Shown piece after piece: positions 1 to 11,260 of a DNA stretch of 64,000 bases. Both the position numbers and the translations under genes were made by a program. Under the pieces are notes generated by a model. The model was not told where the DNA came from, did not search any database, and saw only the letters and a list, made by a program, of their open reading frames with translations. Location: contig JAQOTA010000031.1 in NCBI GenBank assembly GCA_029532415.1, positions 62,001 through 126,000 of the forward strand, given 5' to 3'. How positions within the stretch are numbered: position 1 is the stretch's first letter; every line of letters begins with the position of its first letter. The DNA comes from Marasmius tenuissimus (lineage: Eukaryota > Basidiomycota > Agaricomycetes > Agaricales > Marasmiaceae).

Positions 1-1876
1 GCGCTGCGCAGAGGGCGGAACGTTTCGGCTCTGTGTTATCTTCCCCCTTTCTTCTTCAATGCGCATACTCGGAATTGCGGAGTCGGGAAACATTGGGTGA
101 TGCTTCGACCTTCTCAACTCTCCTTGACCTTCGTTACATTCACGGGCGGGTCATTTGATGGGCAGCAGGCACGGTGGGAAGTTCTGTCACCTTCCAGAAC
201 CCTTCCCTTATACCTCCCCCCTGCATCCGCCAGTACATCACTCACAGATTCCTTCTGTGCCTTTACATCCCATCGCAAGTCTAGAACCGTCATTCCCGTC
301 TTCGCGGCGATCTCGTTAGGCGGCAGTCCCAATAGACCAGAATGTGTGGATGTGGGGATTTGATTTTGTTTCCTCAAGGTCACAAGACGTGGATATTAAA
401 TGTTGCTCTGGCGTTTCGGCTTTGGGAATAGTGGGTATTCTTCGATATTCCTTGAATCATTGAGTGGGCTGTTGGGGTTCAGGCGTCTCGAGCTCAAAGG
501 TGCGTTCAGTTTACCTGAAGTTTCTCTTGTCTAACATCGTTTTACTGATTTTGGTCGTGTCGAGTCAGGTTACGTGACCTTGTTTGGCGGACTTTAACCA
601 GCAATAATATGCGGCTCGCGGCTCGCCCTCAAGAGCAAGAATTCCAATGGGGTCACCTCCAGGCTAAAAGAAGCTAGATGTGGAGGTCCCTCAGCCTATT
701 GTTTGACAAAGATTCTCTCGGGCTCTCATTGCTCATTTATGGGAACTGTTAGGCGTTACCGTGTACGTATTTCATCCGGACAGGTAATGCAGCAGTGTTG
801 AATATTCGTGCCATTCACTTCCTAGGCCTTAAGGGCAGTTAAATCTCATTTGACCTGAAAAGTCGACGAGATGTGGCCAAATGGATATCGGGGTTGTGCT
901 TCGAGGCGCGTAGTCTTCGAATTTTAAATATGCACTGAATCTGCTTGAAACCTCCCTGCTCGAGAGGCGCCGAAAAGGGGCTCTCCCAGATCTGTCACCG
1001 GCCAGCTCAATAGCAAGGTTCAAACTTTGCCTTCAGGTACAGACCGGTGACAGGTCTGCTGGTACAGTTCTATGTCGAACCCGTGGCTGAACGATACCAG
1101 TGAACCGAAAAACATGTCTTTGTCCATTCCTTATCTTTCTAAATTGACAGATTGCAGTGTCACCTTCTGCCTGCCTATGTTCCTTTTTGCTTACCGACGG
1201 ATGCGGAAGAACAGCTCTGGTGTCCTATGGAGCCGGATAATGGGGCTACCCGCACAAATGGTGTCACGGTTCAGAGAGCCCTACGCCACAGGGATATGTT
1301 CAGCTCACCCAAGCGCCTTCATGTTCGCTGTCATCCTTCGACAAAGCGACGACCTCGGCTATTTCACACCCACGTCCAAACCGTTGGATACCGATTCACG
1401 GCGAAAACTGAAGTTCCCGACGACAATCTGATAGTAATTGCACGACGACTTCGGTTTTTTTACGGTAACTATCTGTTCGTTCCGTTACCATTTCAGGACT
1501 AGGCTAGAATTGATCTTCAACATACTCAAGTGCTTGAGCCCTCAGCTCTCCAGCTACTCTGATAGCCCCGATTCATGATGTTTCAGATGCTTGCGCGTTT
1601 TAGCCATACACCGTCATTGGATTCCGGGGGGTCTCGTCCCACTTCACTACTTCACTTGTTCCAAGTTTAACCCCAATCAAATAGTTGTTTAGCTCGACAC
1701 CTGATGCAACGATGATGGAATAATGCTTGTGAGGTCGGTATGTAGGCTTAGATAGGGAGCAAACTTAACCTCGTGAGTCCTCGTTGTCGGTCTCGCTTTT
1801 CATACTTTCTTGGCAGAACCAGAATGTACTGGGCTTGTTGATTCGAATATAAATACGAGTTCCCTTGACGGTATTA
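1..1876. other. No recognisable gene
   Basis: Only short overlapping ORFs on both strands, with no domain, splice pattern or codon character I recognise. An inverted pair of the 10-mer CCGGTGACAG occurs at 992-1001 (reverse) and 1044-1053 (forward); the same 10-mer recurs at 24.3, 33.1 and 47.3 kb. Confidence 0.5.
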
Positions 1877-2124
1877 GGCACCTTGCGCAACACGGCCATG
1901 GCCGAAATTCCTGTTGCGCAAAACGGCCATGGCTGTGAAATGACGTTGCGTTCCACAAGCCCCACAAGCCGAGGAAGATTCCGATTTTTCAGCCATGGCC
2001 GAAAATTAACGGCCAAAGTGGGGCTTTTTGGAGCTTTTGGTGGGGCAACTGCGCAATGCCGAATCACGGCCATGGCCGTTTTGCGCAACATGATTTCGGC
2101 CATGGCCGTGTTGCGCAAGGTGCC
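1877..2124. mobile_element. MITE with ~60-bp terminal inverted repeats
   Basis: The two ends are near-perfect inverted repeats of about 60 bp beginning GGCACCTTGCGCAACACGG. A TATTA flanks both sides (1872-1876 and 2125-2129), consistent with a target-site duplication; the exact end is uncertain by 1-2 bp because the flank is A/T rich. Each arm contains the 8-mer palindrome TTGCGCAA twice and the palindrome CGGCCATGGCCG in intact or one-mismatch form, and a further CAGCCATGGCCG lies in the centre. There is no coding capacity, so it must be non-autonomous. The superfamily cannot be set from the ends alone. Confidence 0.8.
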
Positions 2125-2674
2125 TATTAGAAGAGTGGCTATACAATGTTCTCATTCCATTCTACAGCCACCCACCCGCGGTCATACTGCGCTCCCGAGT
2201 CCCAATTCCGTTTTCCTACGAATCCATCCGGAGTAACGACCTCGTACTGGACTCGATCATAACGTAGGGGTGAAACTAGCTATGGTGGTTAAGTAGGAGC
2301 TGTTGGGTCCCCTTGATTTCGAGAAGAAGTGTCGGGAGCCCAATCGTGATTCGTGAGCTGCGGACATTATTTTCTCGTACGTACCGTATCCAACCACTGG
2401 TACCGTTTCTAACGTTCATGATCAACGAGCCATCATTCCGAGCCTCAATCTACGTTTCACCAAAGCCGGACAAAATAGATCTAATCATCACGCTATTGAA
2501 ACTACAGCCATATTCTCTGGAGATAGGACAGGCGGGAGCACGCCTCGTTCAGCCTTTGGGTACATTGGACCAAGTACCATTAGACGCCTCTGAAAAGTCA
2601 TTCAGTCATGGCACATGGACGACCTTAAGGACGTCTGGAGTAAGCTCCATGTCACATTAAGAGCTGGTAAACAC
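2125..2674. other. No recognisable gene
   Basis: Intergenic DNA between the MITE and the end of the small minus-strand gene. No ORF or repeat here was recognisable. Confidence 0.4.
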
Positions 2675-3193
2675 TCACATTGCAGGGGATGTCTCCTCGT
2701 GGGGTTTCTTGATCCCTCGAACACTTTCCCCAGGTTCAACTGAATCCAAAGCATTGCCACCAGCTCTTTCGGCACCCATGAAGTTTGTCGCAGTCGACAG
2801 CTGTGCACGGAGGTCTGTTCCTGCGAGTCTGATCGCCAAACCGGCGAAGAGGTAAAATAGAAACGCCAAAACACCTGCAGGGAAGGTGGGTTGGGCTTTC
2901 GAGTCCTGCCTTGAGCGCTGGGGAGAGCACATATTCATATATGCTCGGGAATTTGTTAGACGACTCACCACCTGGGGGCTCGTGTTCGGTTGAGCAGCGG
3001 TCGACTCGGAATTACCGTTGAAGGTAGAGCCTTGGTAGTTGTTCCCTATACTGGGAGAAGCGCATTTGTAATTCGTTATATTGATGCTCAAGGGCGACGA
3101 CCGGCCATCGCTGTTGGCACGATGAACGATGTTCTCGATCGAGCCAGGGCGACGACCGGATGAATGGGGAGAGGACTCCTCGGGAGACTCCAT
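2675..3193 (-). CDS. Small Asn-rich two-exon protein, family member A (hypothetical)
   Basis: Predicted exons are 3193-2969 and 2917-2675, joined by a 51-bp intron (GTGAGT...CCCCAG); the intron is a multiple of 3, so the frame also reads through. The product is about 155 residues. Exon 1 is Ser/Asn rich and contains NITNYKC followed by GNNYQGSTFNGN. Exon 2 encodes a hydrophobic stretch, AFLFYLFAGLAIRLAG, that could span or insert into a membrane. Exon 1 resembles four other minus-strand loci at 36.3-43.1 kb in its Asn-rich I-x-N-x-x-C motif, and three of those five copies end exon 1 at a phase-0 splice donor. A TTTAAAAG stretch lies about 85 bp upstream of the ATG. I do not recognise a named family; a role as a short membrane-active or signalling peptide is speculation. 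Confidence 0.5.
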   Translation of the reverse strand: MESPEESSPHSSGRRPGSIENIVHRANSDGRSSPLSINITNYKCASPSIGNNYQGSTFNGNSESTAAQPNTSPQVVSRLTNSRAYMNMCSPQRSRQDSKAQPTFPAGVLAFLFYLFAGLAIRLAGTDLRAQLSTATNFMGAERAGGNALDSVEPGESVRGIKKPHEETSPAM

Positions 3194-5758
3194 AATTAGC
3201 TGGTAGCGACCGTAGGGAGATGTGCTGTGGATGCGACGTTGGGAAGTCAGCTGCTTAGACTTGAGCGGTCTATGCAGCTTTTAAAGGTGGAAAGAAATAT
3301 CGATAACGAAAGCATTTGTAACTACGGGAGATCCAGTGTATCTATTGTATCCAGGAGCGCTCTGGTGGTAAAGTACGTGTAGCGTGTCTCTACCTGTGAC
3401 TGCCAATGCGATATCTACGGCAGCCGGGCCTCCCCATTCTTCCTGTATCAATCGCTTCTAAATGCTCTTTTAAGCGCCGCACCATGTACAGTTCGCAGGG
3501 GTCATGATTCTGCAGCGGCTAGACAGCTACCTGCCTTGTGAGAGGTCACATAAATTTGACTTAGGGTTTCCGGTACGCGAGGAGAACTTGAGCGTCCAAG
3601 CAGTGTAAATAACTCTTGAAGGAGTGGAGACGAAAGAAACAATCAAAGCTGTACGACAGGCCCCGCATATTGGTGGAAGATCGGGCGAGGCATTGAATTA
3701 ATTTACTCTTCCGCTGAACACGCAACCTTCAGAACTCTATCTGGCGTGTTCGAAGAGCGTTATACACAATAGAATAATAGACTTTTTCTCCGTCGCGAAA
3801 ATCACTCATAGCTTGAATATCCCCAAACGAAACAGAGTGTTCAGTTGCCTGGTAGTTGTGACGGTAGGTTCGGATACTAGTGTCCCGGCCACAGATACAT
3901 AACTCGAATTCGACAATCTCATTGATTTCCGAGTTCGCTGCTACGGCGGAGGAGTCTGTTCACGATCCACCTAGAGATCCGAACGATTCAGTTACAGTGA
4001 GATATGGCACGGCATATTTATCAATTCTTATCAACTCATATACTGAGTCTGAGAATACCTGACAGGAAGAGGCGAAGGAAAGAGGTAGACGGTATGGCAC
4101 CGGTCTGGTGAGAATCTTGTACGAGCTGAAGAGCAACAAGAAGGACGGACAGGCCGTTTTGCATGTGCAATACTTCCCAGTGCTCTGCAGCTGCTAGTCC
4201 CCACAACGCTTCTAGTCCGATAAAGCCGCAGGACTTCCATCAAGTTCTGCGGAACTGCTTACAGCGTTCCTTTCGATCTGAGTACTAGTTCAACTCCGTT
4301 ACTGTCTCTTATGGACACGGAATGATTCCTTGTCGACAAAAGATTACCGGTAACTCGCGAACAGGTGGGCTTATCCAGCCTTAAGCCGCTCGGAGCTACA
4401 CGACGTCAGTCGGTGTCACCGAGTGACTGACCACTAGGGACGGTCCATGACTATCGCGGGCAAGTACGGGTTGTGCTCAAACAAGCGGTTTTAGCAGTAC
4501 CTTTCCTTGTTTTTTACAGCAGACTTCTTCGATCACTTCAAAGTGGCGTCGGAGTTCCATCCACAAAATTATCGTCTAACGTTTTCTGCTCCATAACTAC
4601 CCTAGCCAACTTCGGCTCTCCGGTACCCACGGCTGCACTGGATACGAAAGGGGAGAACAATGTCCGGATGATGAGTTGGATGGAAGAATCGGAATCCGTT
4701 GGAGGTGTGTGATTGAGGGGCGGGTGGGTCCTATGTTCAAAATTCATCAAGTCAACCTTCCACTATCGCTCGACCCGAAGAAGTGTTGGTGGAATAACAA
4801 TGAGTAGAGAACGAGCGACGGAGAATTGAGCACACATACTTCCATTCACCCGGCTCACACTTTCGCTGTTATGCCTCTCACCCATGGTCTTCGTTCGCTT
4901 CCCTCTCACCTCCTTCGACTCGGTCGTAATATTGAGCCTACCCAACGTAGGCGGTTTGAAGGTGAAGGTTGCTCGGAGACGGTTCAGTTGTGATTATGAG
5001 GTGTAGTAGAGAACGAAAAGAAGTGGATTTGGCGAAGGAGCAAGGCCCCTCATTGCAGGATCTGGAGTCCAGCTCCCTTCTCCTCAACTCCGCTCTCGTG
5101 GTTCCAGATTGCATCCTCTCTTCTGTCATCTACTTTTTCTTTCCTTTCCAGCGGTCTCCCGAGAGCATATGGGCTATTCGAGATCTTCGATAATGTCTCG
5201 ACGTTCTCGTTTCCTCCTTGCCACTTATCGGTGGGTATAACGTCGAGTATTTCCTCCTAGCACCTCATTGCACCAAACTCTTCGTTTGTCCTCTGATAGG
5301 CCGTTCAGGCATAGACGCCCGAAAGCTCCTTGACGGCCGCGAGATTTGGACAAGTAGTAGCGCGGTTGGAGGAGACTACAGGAGGCAGGAAACGGGGGTA
5401 TTGGAGCCAGGTTGACGAGCGTTGCAGCCATATATCGTCCACGGTCAACCTCCTGATGTTACCCGTTATGATCTCCTCTTCGTTGGTCGCTCACGCTCCT
5501 CCGCTTCCGCTATCCTAATCGATGCCCCGTTTGGAAACGTTGAAAATGCCGGTGTAGGTTCTCGAGAGAGGCAGAGGTTATGCAGATGGATTTTGACCCA
5601 GGGCATCGCTGGGTGCTGGGTGCTGGGTTTCGCCTTCATGAGAGAAAATTGGCGCCCCGAACTCTCACCCTGCTCTCACCTGCTTGCTCTACCCTCTTCC
5701 TCGAACCCTGTGCTCCGTATATCCCATTCTGCACCCCATCGTGTTAGGATAAGGGCAT
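3194..5758. other. No recognisable gene
   Basis: Several ORFs of 60-80 codons overlap on both strands, which looks like chance. No motif, tRNA or transposon end was seen. Confidence 0.45.
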
Positions 5759-5860
5759 GGCGCTATAGCCAAGTGGTTACGGCGACAGATTAGAATTAAC
5801 AAAGTGATACGGATGATCTGTTCCTCTTTGAGGGCGCAGGTTCGAATCCTGCTGGCGTCG
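5759..5860 (+). tRNA. tRNA-Ser (anticodon AGA), copy 1, with 20-nt intron
   Basis: A full cloverleaf can be drawn. The acceptor GGCGCTA pairs with TGGCGTC, with G-T wobbles at 2-71 and 6-67. The D stem is GCC/GGC, the anticodon stem ACAGA/TCTGT, the T arm GCAGG-TTCGAAT-CCTGC, and the discriminator base G. The long variable arm CCTC-TTT-GAGG marks a class II (Ser/Leu) tRNA. Anticodon AGA at 5792-5794 reads UCU serine codons. A 20-nt intron (5796-5815) sits at the canonical place, one base 3' of the anticodon. Two more copies follow at about 0.8 and 1.7 kb. Confidence 0.93.
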
Positions 5861-6547
5861 ATAACCTTCTTGGCAGTAAATTTTTGCTCAGTGATGCGTG
5901 AGGTTCTCGATTGGGATGTTGGTATCTGGCGATGCTGCTGCGCTGTCAGAGCTGGGCGGAACACTATGCAGTGGTATGTTCCCTGTTCCAGCCTTTCTTT
6001 CCTCGCTGATAGACGTTGATAGCATCTTTGACGGAAATTTGGCGGTCATTACAAGATTGAGGTCAAAAACATAAACAGTACCTGGGAATGATGAGGCTCC
6101 GACGCCCTAATGAGTCCCAACCTCACAAGTATCCCCGCCACATCCCCATATGCCCTAAGTTTCGGCCCTCGAGCATTTGAACAACCGGCGGACTCACTCA
6201 CCGCTCAGGGCGAATATTTTCTTCCTCAGGCTTCTTCATCTTTTTCTTCCTTTCTTCTCCCTAGCCTAGCTCCCTGTCTCTTCCATTTCCTTGAGGTTCG
6301 GCCAGAGAAAGTGGGTGTACGCCGAACACTAGAGCCAGCCTTTACTCTCTGTTACCGACGGTGGTCCTCGGGATTGCCCGTTGTAGCGCCTTCACTCCTT
6401 GTGCCTATAATACGCATCCGACTGGTCGCTAATGTCTCCTTGAGCTCAGCTCTTCATCATCTGTATGTTGCTCAAAGGTCGAGGAGAGTTGTACGATCAA
6501 GGAGGAGAAGGAGGCTTACCACCGTCCCTTATATTTACCACTATCAG
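5861..6547. other. Spacer between tRNA copies 1 and 2
   Basis: No recognisable gene. The spacer does not obviously match the next spacer (6655-7470), so the tRNA repeats do not appear to be simple copies of one long unit. Confidence 0.4.
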
Positions 6548-6654
6548 GGCGCTATAGCCAAGTGGTTACGGCGACAGATTAGAATGGTTGCCATGTACAC
6601 TGCTTCGCAATCTGTTCCTCTTTGAGGGCGCAGGTTCAAATCCTGCTGGCGTCG
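6548..6654 (+). tRNA. tRNA-Ser (anticodon AGA), copy 2, with 25-nt intron
   Basis: Mature positions match copy 1 except the T loop (TTCAAAT instead of TTCGAAT). Acceptor pairing, D arm, anticodon arm and long variable arm are all intact. The intron (6585-6609) is 25 nt and unrelated in sequence to that of copy 1, while the exons are almost identical. This copy looks functional. Confidence 0.93.
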
Positions 6655-7470
6655 ATCAAGTCGAATGATATGATTTTATATTGAGTTTCGAGGTATGTTC
6701 TTTTCTTCTTCGCTTGTTCGGTTTAGAGCCAACTTACTGATGAGTTTCTGGTATAACAGGTTAGCCTATACGCCCAACAAACAGGGAAATGCACAAGGTT
6801 GGCACCTACAACTGTCATGTTCCCTGCGCCAGCAAACATCGAGAACCCTCCACCTCCATCTTTTGCAACTTTCCTGTGTCGTTCGGCGACGGCCACAAAA
6901 TAGGGACATTTCTCTGACACAAACCCGCCCATGATGGATCGCCATCTCGAGTTTCACGGATCGTTCCGAAAGCACCCTCATCCTTTCTCCACGTCGTTAA
7001 GGCCTCACCCCCAAACATTTCAACACCCTAGTTCTCTCCTGCTTCTCATATCCTCAGTAATCCCAAACGCACCGCCAATTATGGACCATGGTTATTCTCC
7101 GCCTACTTCCCAGCTCTGGGAGCATACATGTTTTCTGTACAGACTGGCCAGCCCCGCGGTGGATTTCAACGCGTTCAGCATCGTCCCTATACCGATTTCT
7201 TGCACTGCTCGTTGGCGTTGGTTCAAGGTTCATGGGGTGGTCCGCCGCGAAGTCATGACTGCGTTGATTTTTTCAATACAACAACGGTACTGGCGGTTTA
7301 CGCACGAACATGGGAAGGGGAAAGAGAAAAAGTGGTGCTGGGGCATACAGGAAAGGGTGCCAACCACGAGGCAGAGCTGGCAAAAATGTTCCTATTGAGG
7401 CCAGCCTTACGATCACGGCCATGAATCGTCGTGGGTGGAGTCTGAGATCTTTGATCACACCCCTGACCAA
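6655..7470. other. Spacer between tRNA copies 2 and 3
   Basis: No recognisable gene; only short overlapping ORFs on both strands. Confidence 0.4.
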
Positions 7471-7567
7471 GGCGCTATAGCCAAGTGGTTACGGCGACAG
7501 ATTAGAACCTTGGTGATATTTGATCTGTTCCTCTTTGAGGGCGCAGGTTCGAATCCTGCTGGTGTGG
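7471..7567 (+). tRNA. tRNA-Ser (AGA) copy 3, 15-nt intron, acceptor stem damaged
   Basis: The body (D arm, ACAGA/TCTGT anticodon stem, AGA anticodon, variable arm, T arm) is intact and carries a 15-nt intron (7508-7522). The 3' acceptor strand reads TGGTGTG instead of TGGCGTC. The first base pair therefore becomes G1-G72, a mismatch, and pair 4-69 becomes G-T. A mismatched first pair should impair 5'/3' processing or charging, so this is probably a degenerating copy. Being expressed but inefficient is the alternative. Confidence 0.8.
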
Positions 7568-8413
7568 AGGGTTTTTCTGCTTTGGTACTTTATTCAAAAT
7601 TTGAATTGATTACTTGATGTCAATCGCCGACGCCGATGTTCGGGCTCAGACAGTCATGATGACGTTGGATTGGAGAAATGAAGTAAATTCCAACCTCTTC
7701 CAACTTTCCCCCATCGCCCGAGCAGCGAGCTCCTACCAGTAGTTCGTCGCCCGCGTCGACATAGTACATGAGTCTAGAAAATAGTCAAGCATACAGTATG
7801 CGTCACACTGGCTCACGGCCTCGTAGGGAAACACACGCTCTTCAAACCGCTAATTTTGTCTCTTGGAAGGGCAGTACGTACCTCTTTACTCACTACGGCC
7901 AGAACAATCTTCTCGCCGACTAACCTCCGAATTTGGAAAAATTCTAACTGTCTAACAGTGGGGAAGCTTGACGCCGAGCTTTACCTACCTCGCAAGTTGC
8001 ACCCACTCGACATTTTCATCGCCTAGCCAACGGGATCATATGTTCAAGCACACTAGTGCCTTGATAGTTGATGTCCAGTTTCGACGAGTCTCACACACCA
8101 AGAACCTGAGGTCGAGAGAATTGAGGGTGGTTGACGACCGCAATTGGACGAACTTTAGAATCGCATGGTCTCTCTCCGAAGTTCGGCAATAGCCCGAAGG
8201 TCGGTGGTGGAGTCCAAGTCCGCTGCTGGAAGTCTGAAGAGCTCAATTGAGGCGCCTACATCGCCGTCATCAGCTATCTAAACTCCCTTCAGTCAAAATT
8301 TTGACCCTGGTTGTGCGGGGTTGTCCCTTCTAAACTTTCATAAACTTGCAAGCTATTGGATTTTGGCGTGGGGCAAAAACATTTGAAAACGAGTCGTGCG
8401 CGTGAGATTTAAC
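7568..8413. other. No recognisable gene
   Basis: Intergenic DNA between the tRNA cluster and the promoter of esterase copy 1. No coding signature was recognised. Confidence 0.4.
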
Positions 8414-8465
8414 AGCGATCACCGGTCCTCAACTGCGGTCCACTCCCATGGTGTTTCCATAAATA
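8414..8465 (+). promoter_or_regulatory. Core promoter of esterase copy 1
   Basis: The block ATCACCGGTCCTC...CTGCGGTCC is followed by the TATA-like CATAAATA (8458-8465), 75 bp before the ATG. Similar blocks occur upstream of copies 2, 4 and 5. Confidence 0.5.
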
Positions 8466-8532
8466 CATCCACATTGTTCATCCAACCCACTCTCGTCTTC
8501 CCCTCCAGTTCTTGGGAAAGCTGTCCCACAAA

Positions 8533-10289
8533 ATGCGTCCAGCAAACCTTCTCGCCGCCCTTCCGCTCGCCCCTTCCTTCGACTTCGAGTCTGCCTGTTC
8601 TCTCTCTGCCCTCTCCGCACTCGAGTCTCAGCTTGGCCTTCCTACCCAATTCTTCCAGGCTTCTGTCGTACCGGCCGGTTCTAACATCACCTTCCCTGAC
8701 ACAGACCCCTCCTGTGGTGCAACGCCCCTGATAATTCCATCCGACATATGCCGAATCACGATGCAAATCGAGACGTCATCCTCGTCTCGTATCAACATGG
8801 AGGCTTGGCTTCCTCGAAACTGGACTGGACGGTTCTTGAGCACGGGAAACGGAGGATTGGGAGGATGCATCCAATACCCCGATCTGGCCTACACAACTTC
8901 GCTGGGTTTTGCCACCGTGGGAGCGAACAATGGTCATAATGGGACCAGTGGAGCGCCGTTTGCTGAGAGTCCCGAGGTTGTAGCTGATTTTGCCTATCGA
9001 TCGTGAGTTTGGTTTCTTGTTCGCGCGTTCCTGTCGCGTCTCAACAGATTCCGAGGGACTGTTGTTTACCCCTATGATGGTTTTCTATTATTAGGATTCA
9101 TACCAACGTCGTCGTTGGGAAGAAGATTACAAAGGAGTTCTACGGAGAAGATCATACGAGATCCTATTACCTCGGCTGTTCGACTGGCGGACGACAGGGA
9201 TTGAAGAGCGTTGAAGATTTTCCGGAAGATTTTGATGGAGTCGTCGCTGGTGAGCTAGATCAGCTCTGATTGCTTGGTTTCAGTGAACATGGATCTGACC
9301 GACGTCTTTTTCTTTCTTCAATGTGGTTTCGCCTTTATGATTTCTTAGGTGCTCCCGCTGCTCAATTCGTCAGCCTCACCTCGTTTTCTGGACATTTCTT
9401 CTCTGAGATTACCCGTGACCCTTCCCAACCAACCTTCATACCCGTTCCCACATGGACTGGTCTCATCCACAATGATATTCTCGCCCAGTGTGACAAGATC
9501 GACGGCGTCGAGGACGGTATCATTGAAGACCCCAATACCTGCGACTACGATCCCTCTCGGCTTCTTTGTGCTGACGACCAAACCGACAATTGCCTCACCC
9601 CTACCCAAGTTGAGACCGTTCGCAAGTCGTACAGTCCGTTCCTCAACTCGACCGGCGGCCTCATATTCCCCCGTGCCCAACCTGGTGGCGAAGATCTCCT
9701 CGCGATCCAGGTCAACGGTCAACCCTTCATCTTCACAGCCGATTGGTTCAAATACGTCGTCTACAACGACTCTTCCATCGATACAACCAAGATTGGGCTT
9801 TCAGACTACGAATTCGCGATTAAACAGAATCCATTCGATATTCAGACGTTCAAGGGAGATTTGAAGGCGTTCGAGGCTCGTGGTGGGAAGTTGTTGACGT
9901 ACCACGGACAGGCGGATGGATTGATTACGCCCAGGAACTCGGAGGTTTATTACAACCACGCGAAGGAAGTTTCGGGAGATTTGGATAGTTACTATCGCTT
10001 CTTCCGTATCTCGGGGATGAGCCATTGTTCTCGTGGTCCTGGTGCGTGGACGATTGGACAAGGTGCAGGGGGTTCGTTGGATGCGGATAAAAACGTCTTG
10101 ACGGCTGTTGTGCAGTGGGTTGAAGAGGGGGCGGCGCCGGAGACGATTGAGGGTTTCAAGTTTGTGAACGACGACGCGTCGCAGGGAGTAGCATTCAGTA
10201 GGAAGCATTGTAGGTGGCCCTTGCGGTCGACCTATGATGGCGAGGGCGATCCTAGTAAGCCAGAGAGCTGGAGTTGTGAGGCTGTTTAA
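8533..10289 (+). CDS. Tannase/feruloyl esterase family hydrolase, copy 1
   Basis: Exons 8533-9002, 9095-9249 and 9349-10289 give 521 residues; both introns are GT-AG. The protein matches the tannase/feruloyl esterase family, alpha/beta hydrolases that cut ester bonds of phenolic acids (gallate, ferulate, coumarate). The CS-D-HC signature is visible: Cys185-Ser186 in GCSTGG, Asp398 in HGQADG, His434-Cys435 in MSHC. The acidic loop with DKIDGVEDGIIEDP is typical of the family. The start was chosen because all five paralogues begin here with M-x-P-x-x-(L/F)-LAALPLA; the hydrophobic N-terminus is very short for a secretion signal. It heads a direct array of five. Family assignment is firm; the substrate (tannin or feruloylated polysaccharide) cannot be read from the sequence. 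Confidence 0.93.
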
Positions 10290-11133
10290 CTCCTCTCGAC
10301 CTGATATCATATTGGATTTGGTACGATATTCTCAGTGAATTTTGTTGAACGATACCCAAACACTCGGTTACTTTAGAATCAGGACTCGAGATTTCGGAGT
10401 TTCCAGAACATAATGGATCAAGCAACGTAAGAACAGACGCAAATATCCGCCACTTACGACTCCTTTCTTATTGTAAAACCAAGTTAGAGGTTGCCCTTGC
10501 TCCTGAAAGCCGATCAGGAGCGGTCAAAATGGTGTTACTTCGCAAGCTCTTCCCCCATATGTTCTCGCCCTCTGTTCACACTTTCAATTATCGTCAGCGC
10601 TTCGCATTCTATATACAACTGAACACGCTCCGAATCTTTTGCAGCAAGTTAGCAACGTATGGGAGATCACTTTTATTCGGATTACTCGTGTTATAGACAA
10701 AGTCGCATGCTCACTCATGGAACGAGCTCTAGCCTCTAAGCTATTGACGATTGTATGTCAGTGCTGACCATGGAAAAGAGGACCAGAGAGACACACAGAT
10801 CAAAAACTACGCAAGTAGTCGGAGTACTGATGTTCCTAGTACCAGGGTCCTCTGGGTGGCGGCCTTCCCGAGTCTTTTTCTTTGGATAAGTCATTTCCAG
10901 TGCCAACTTGGTGCTCTCGACATCAAGACGCCACGAGTCCTGCACTCCAAGGCTCACGACAGCCTCGAGCACTGATTGAAAGTCAAACAGACAGACTCCC
11001 ACGTCGCATCATCATGATGAATCCCGCGGTTCAGTAAATTCACATGGCCAGTTACGGCACCTATAGATTAAGTATGTCGGACTATCAGTATGTCTACTGA
11101 CACTTGATGATGGATTGATAGGCATCATCAATT
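10290..11133. other. Spacer between esterase copies 1 and 2
   Basis: No recognisable gene; short ORFs on both strands overlap without a coding signature. Confidence 0.4.
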
Positions 11134-11190
11134 CATCGGTCATCAAGTCCTGGAACTGCGGTCCCCCCCCCAGGGTATCACTATAAAAGC
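11134..11190 (+). promoter_or_regulatory. Core promoter of esterase copy 2
   Basis: TCATCGGTCATC, then CTGCGGTCC, a run of C, and CTATAAAAGC at 11181-11190, 80 bp before the ATG. The first block recurs almost exactly upstream of copy 4. Confidence 0.6.
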
Positions 11191-11260
11191 CTCCACAGTA
11201 TTTCATTCCACTCGCTCGCTTTTCACCCTTGAGCTCTTGGGAAGGTGCTGTTCTTTAAGA

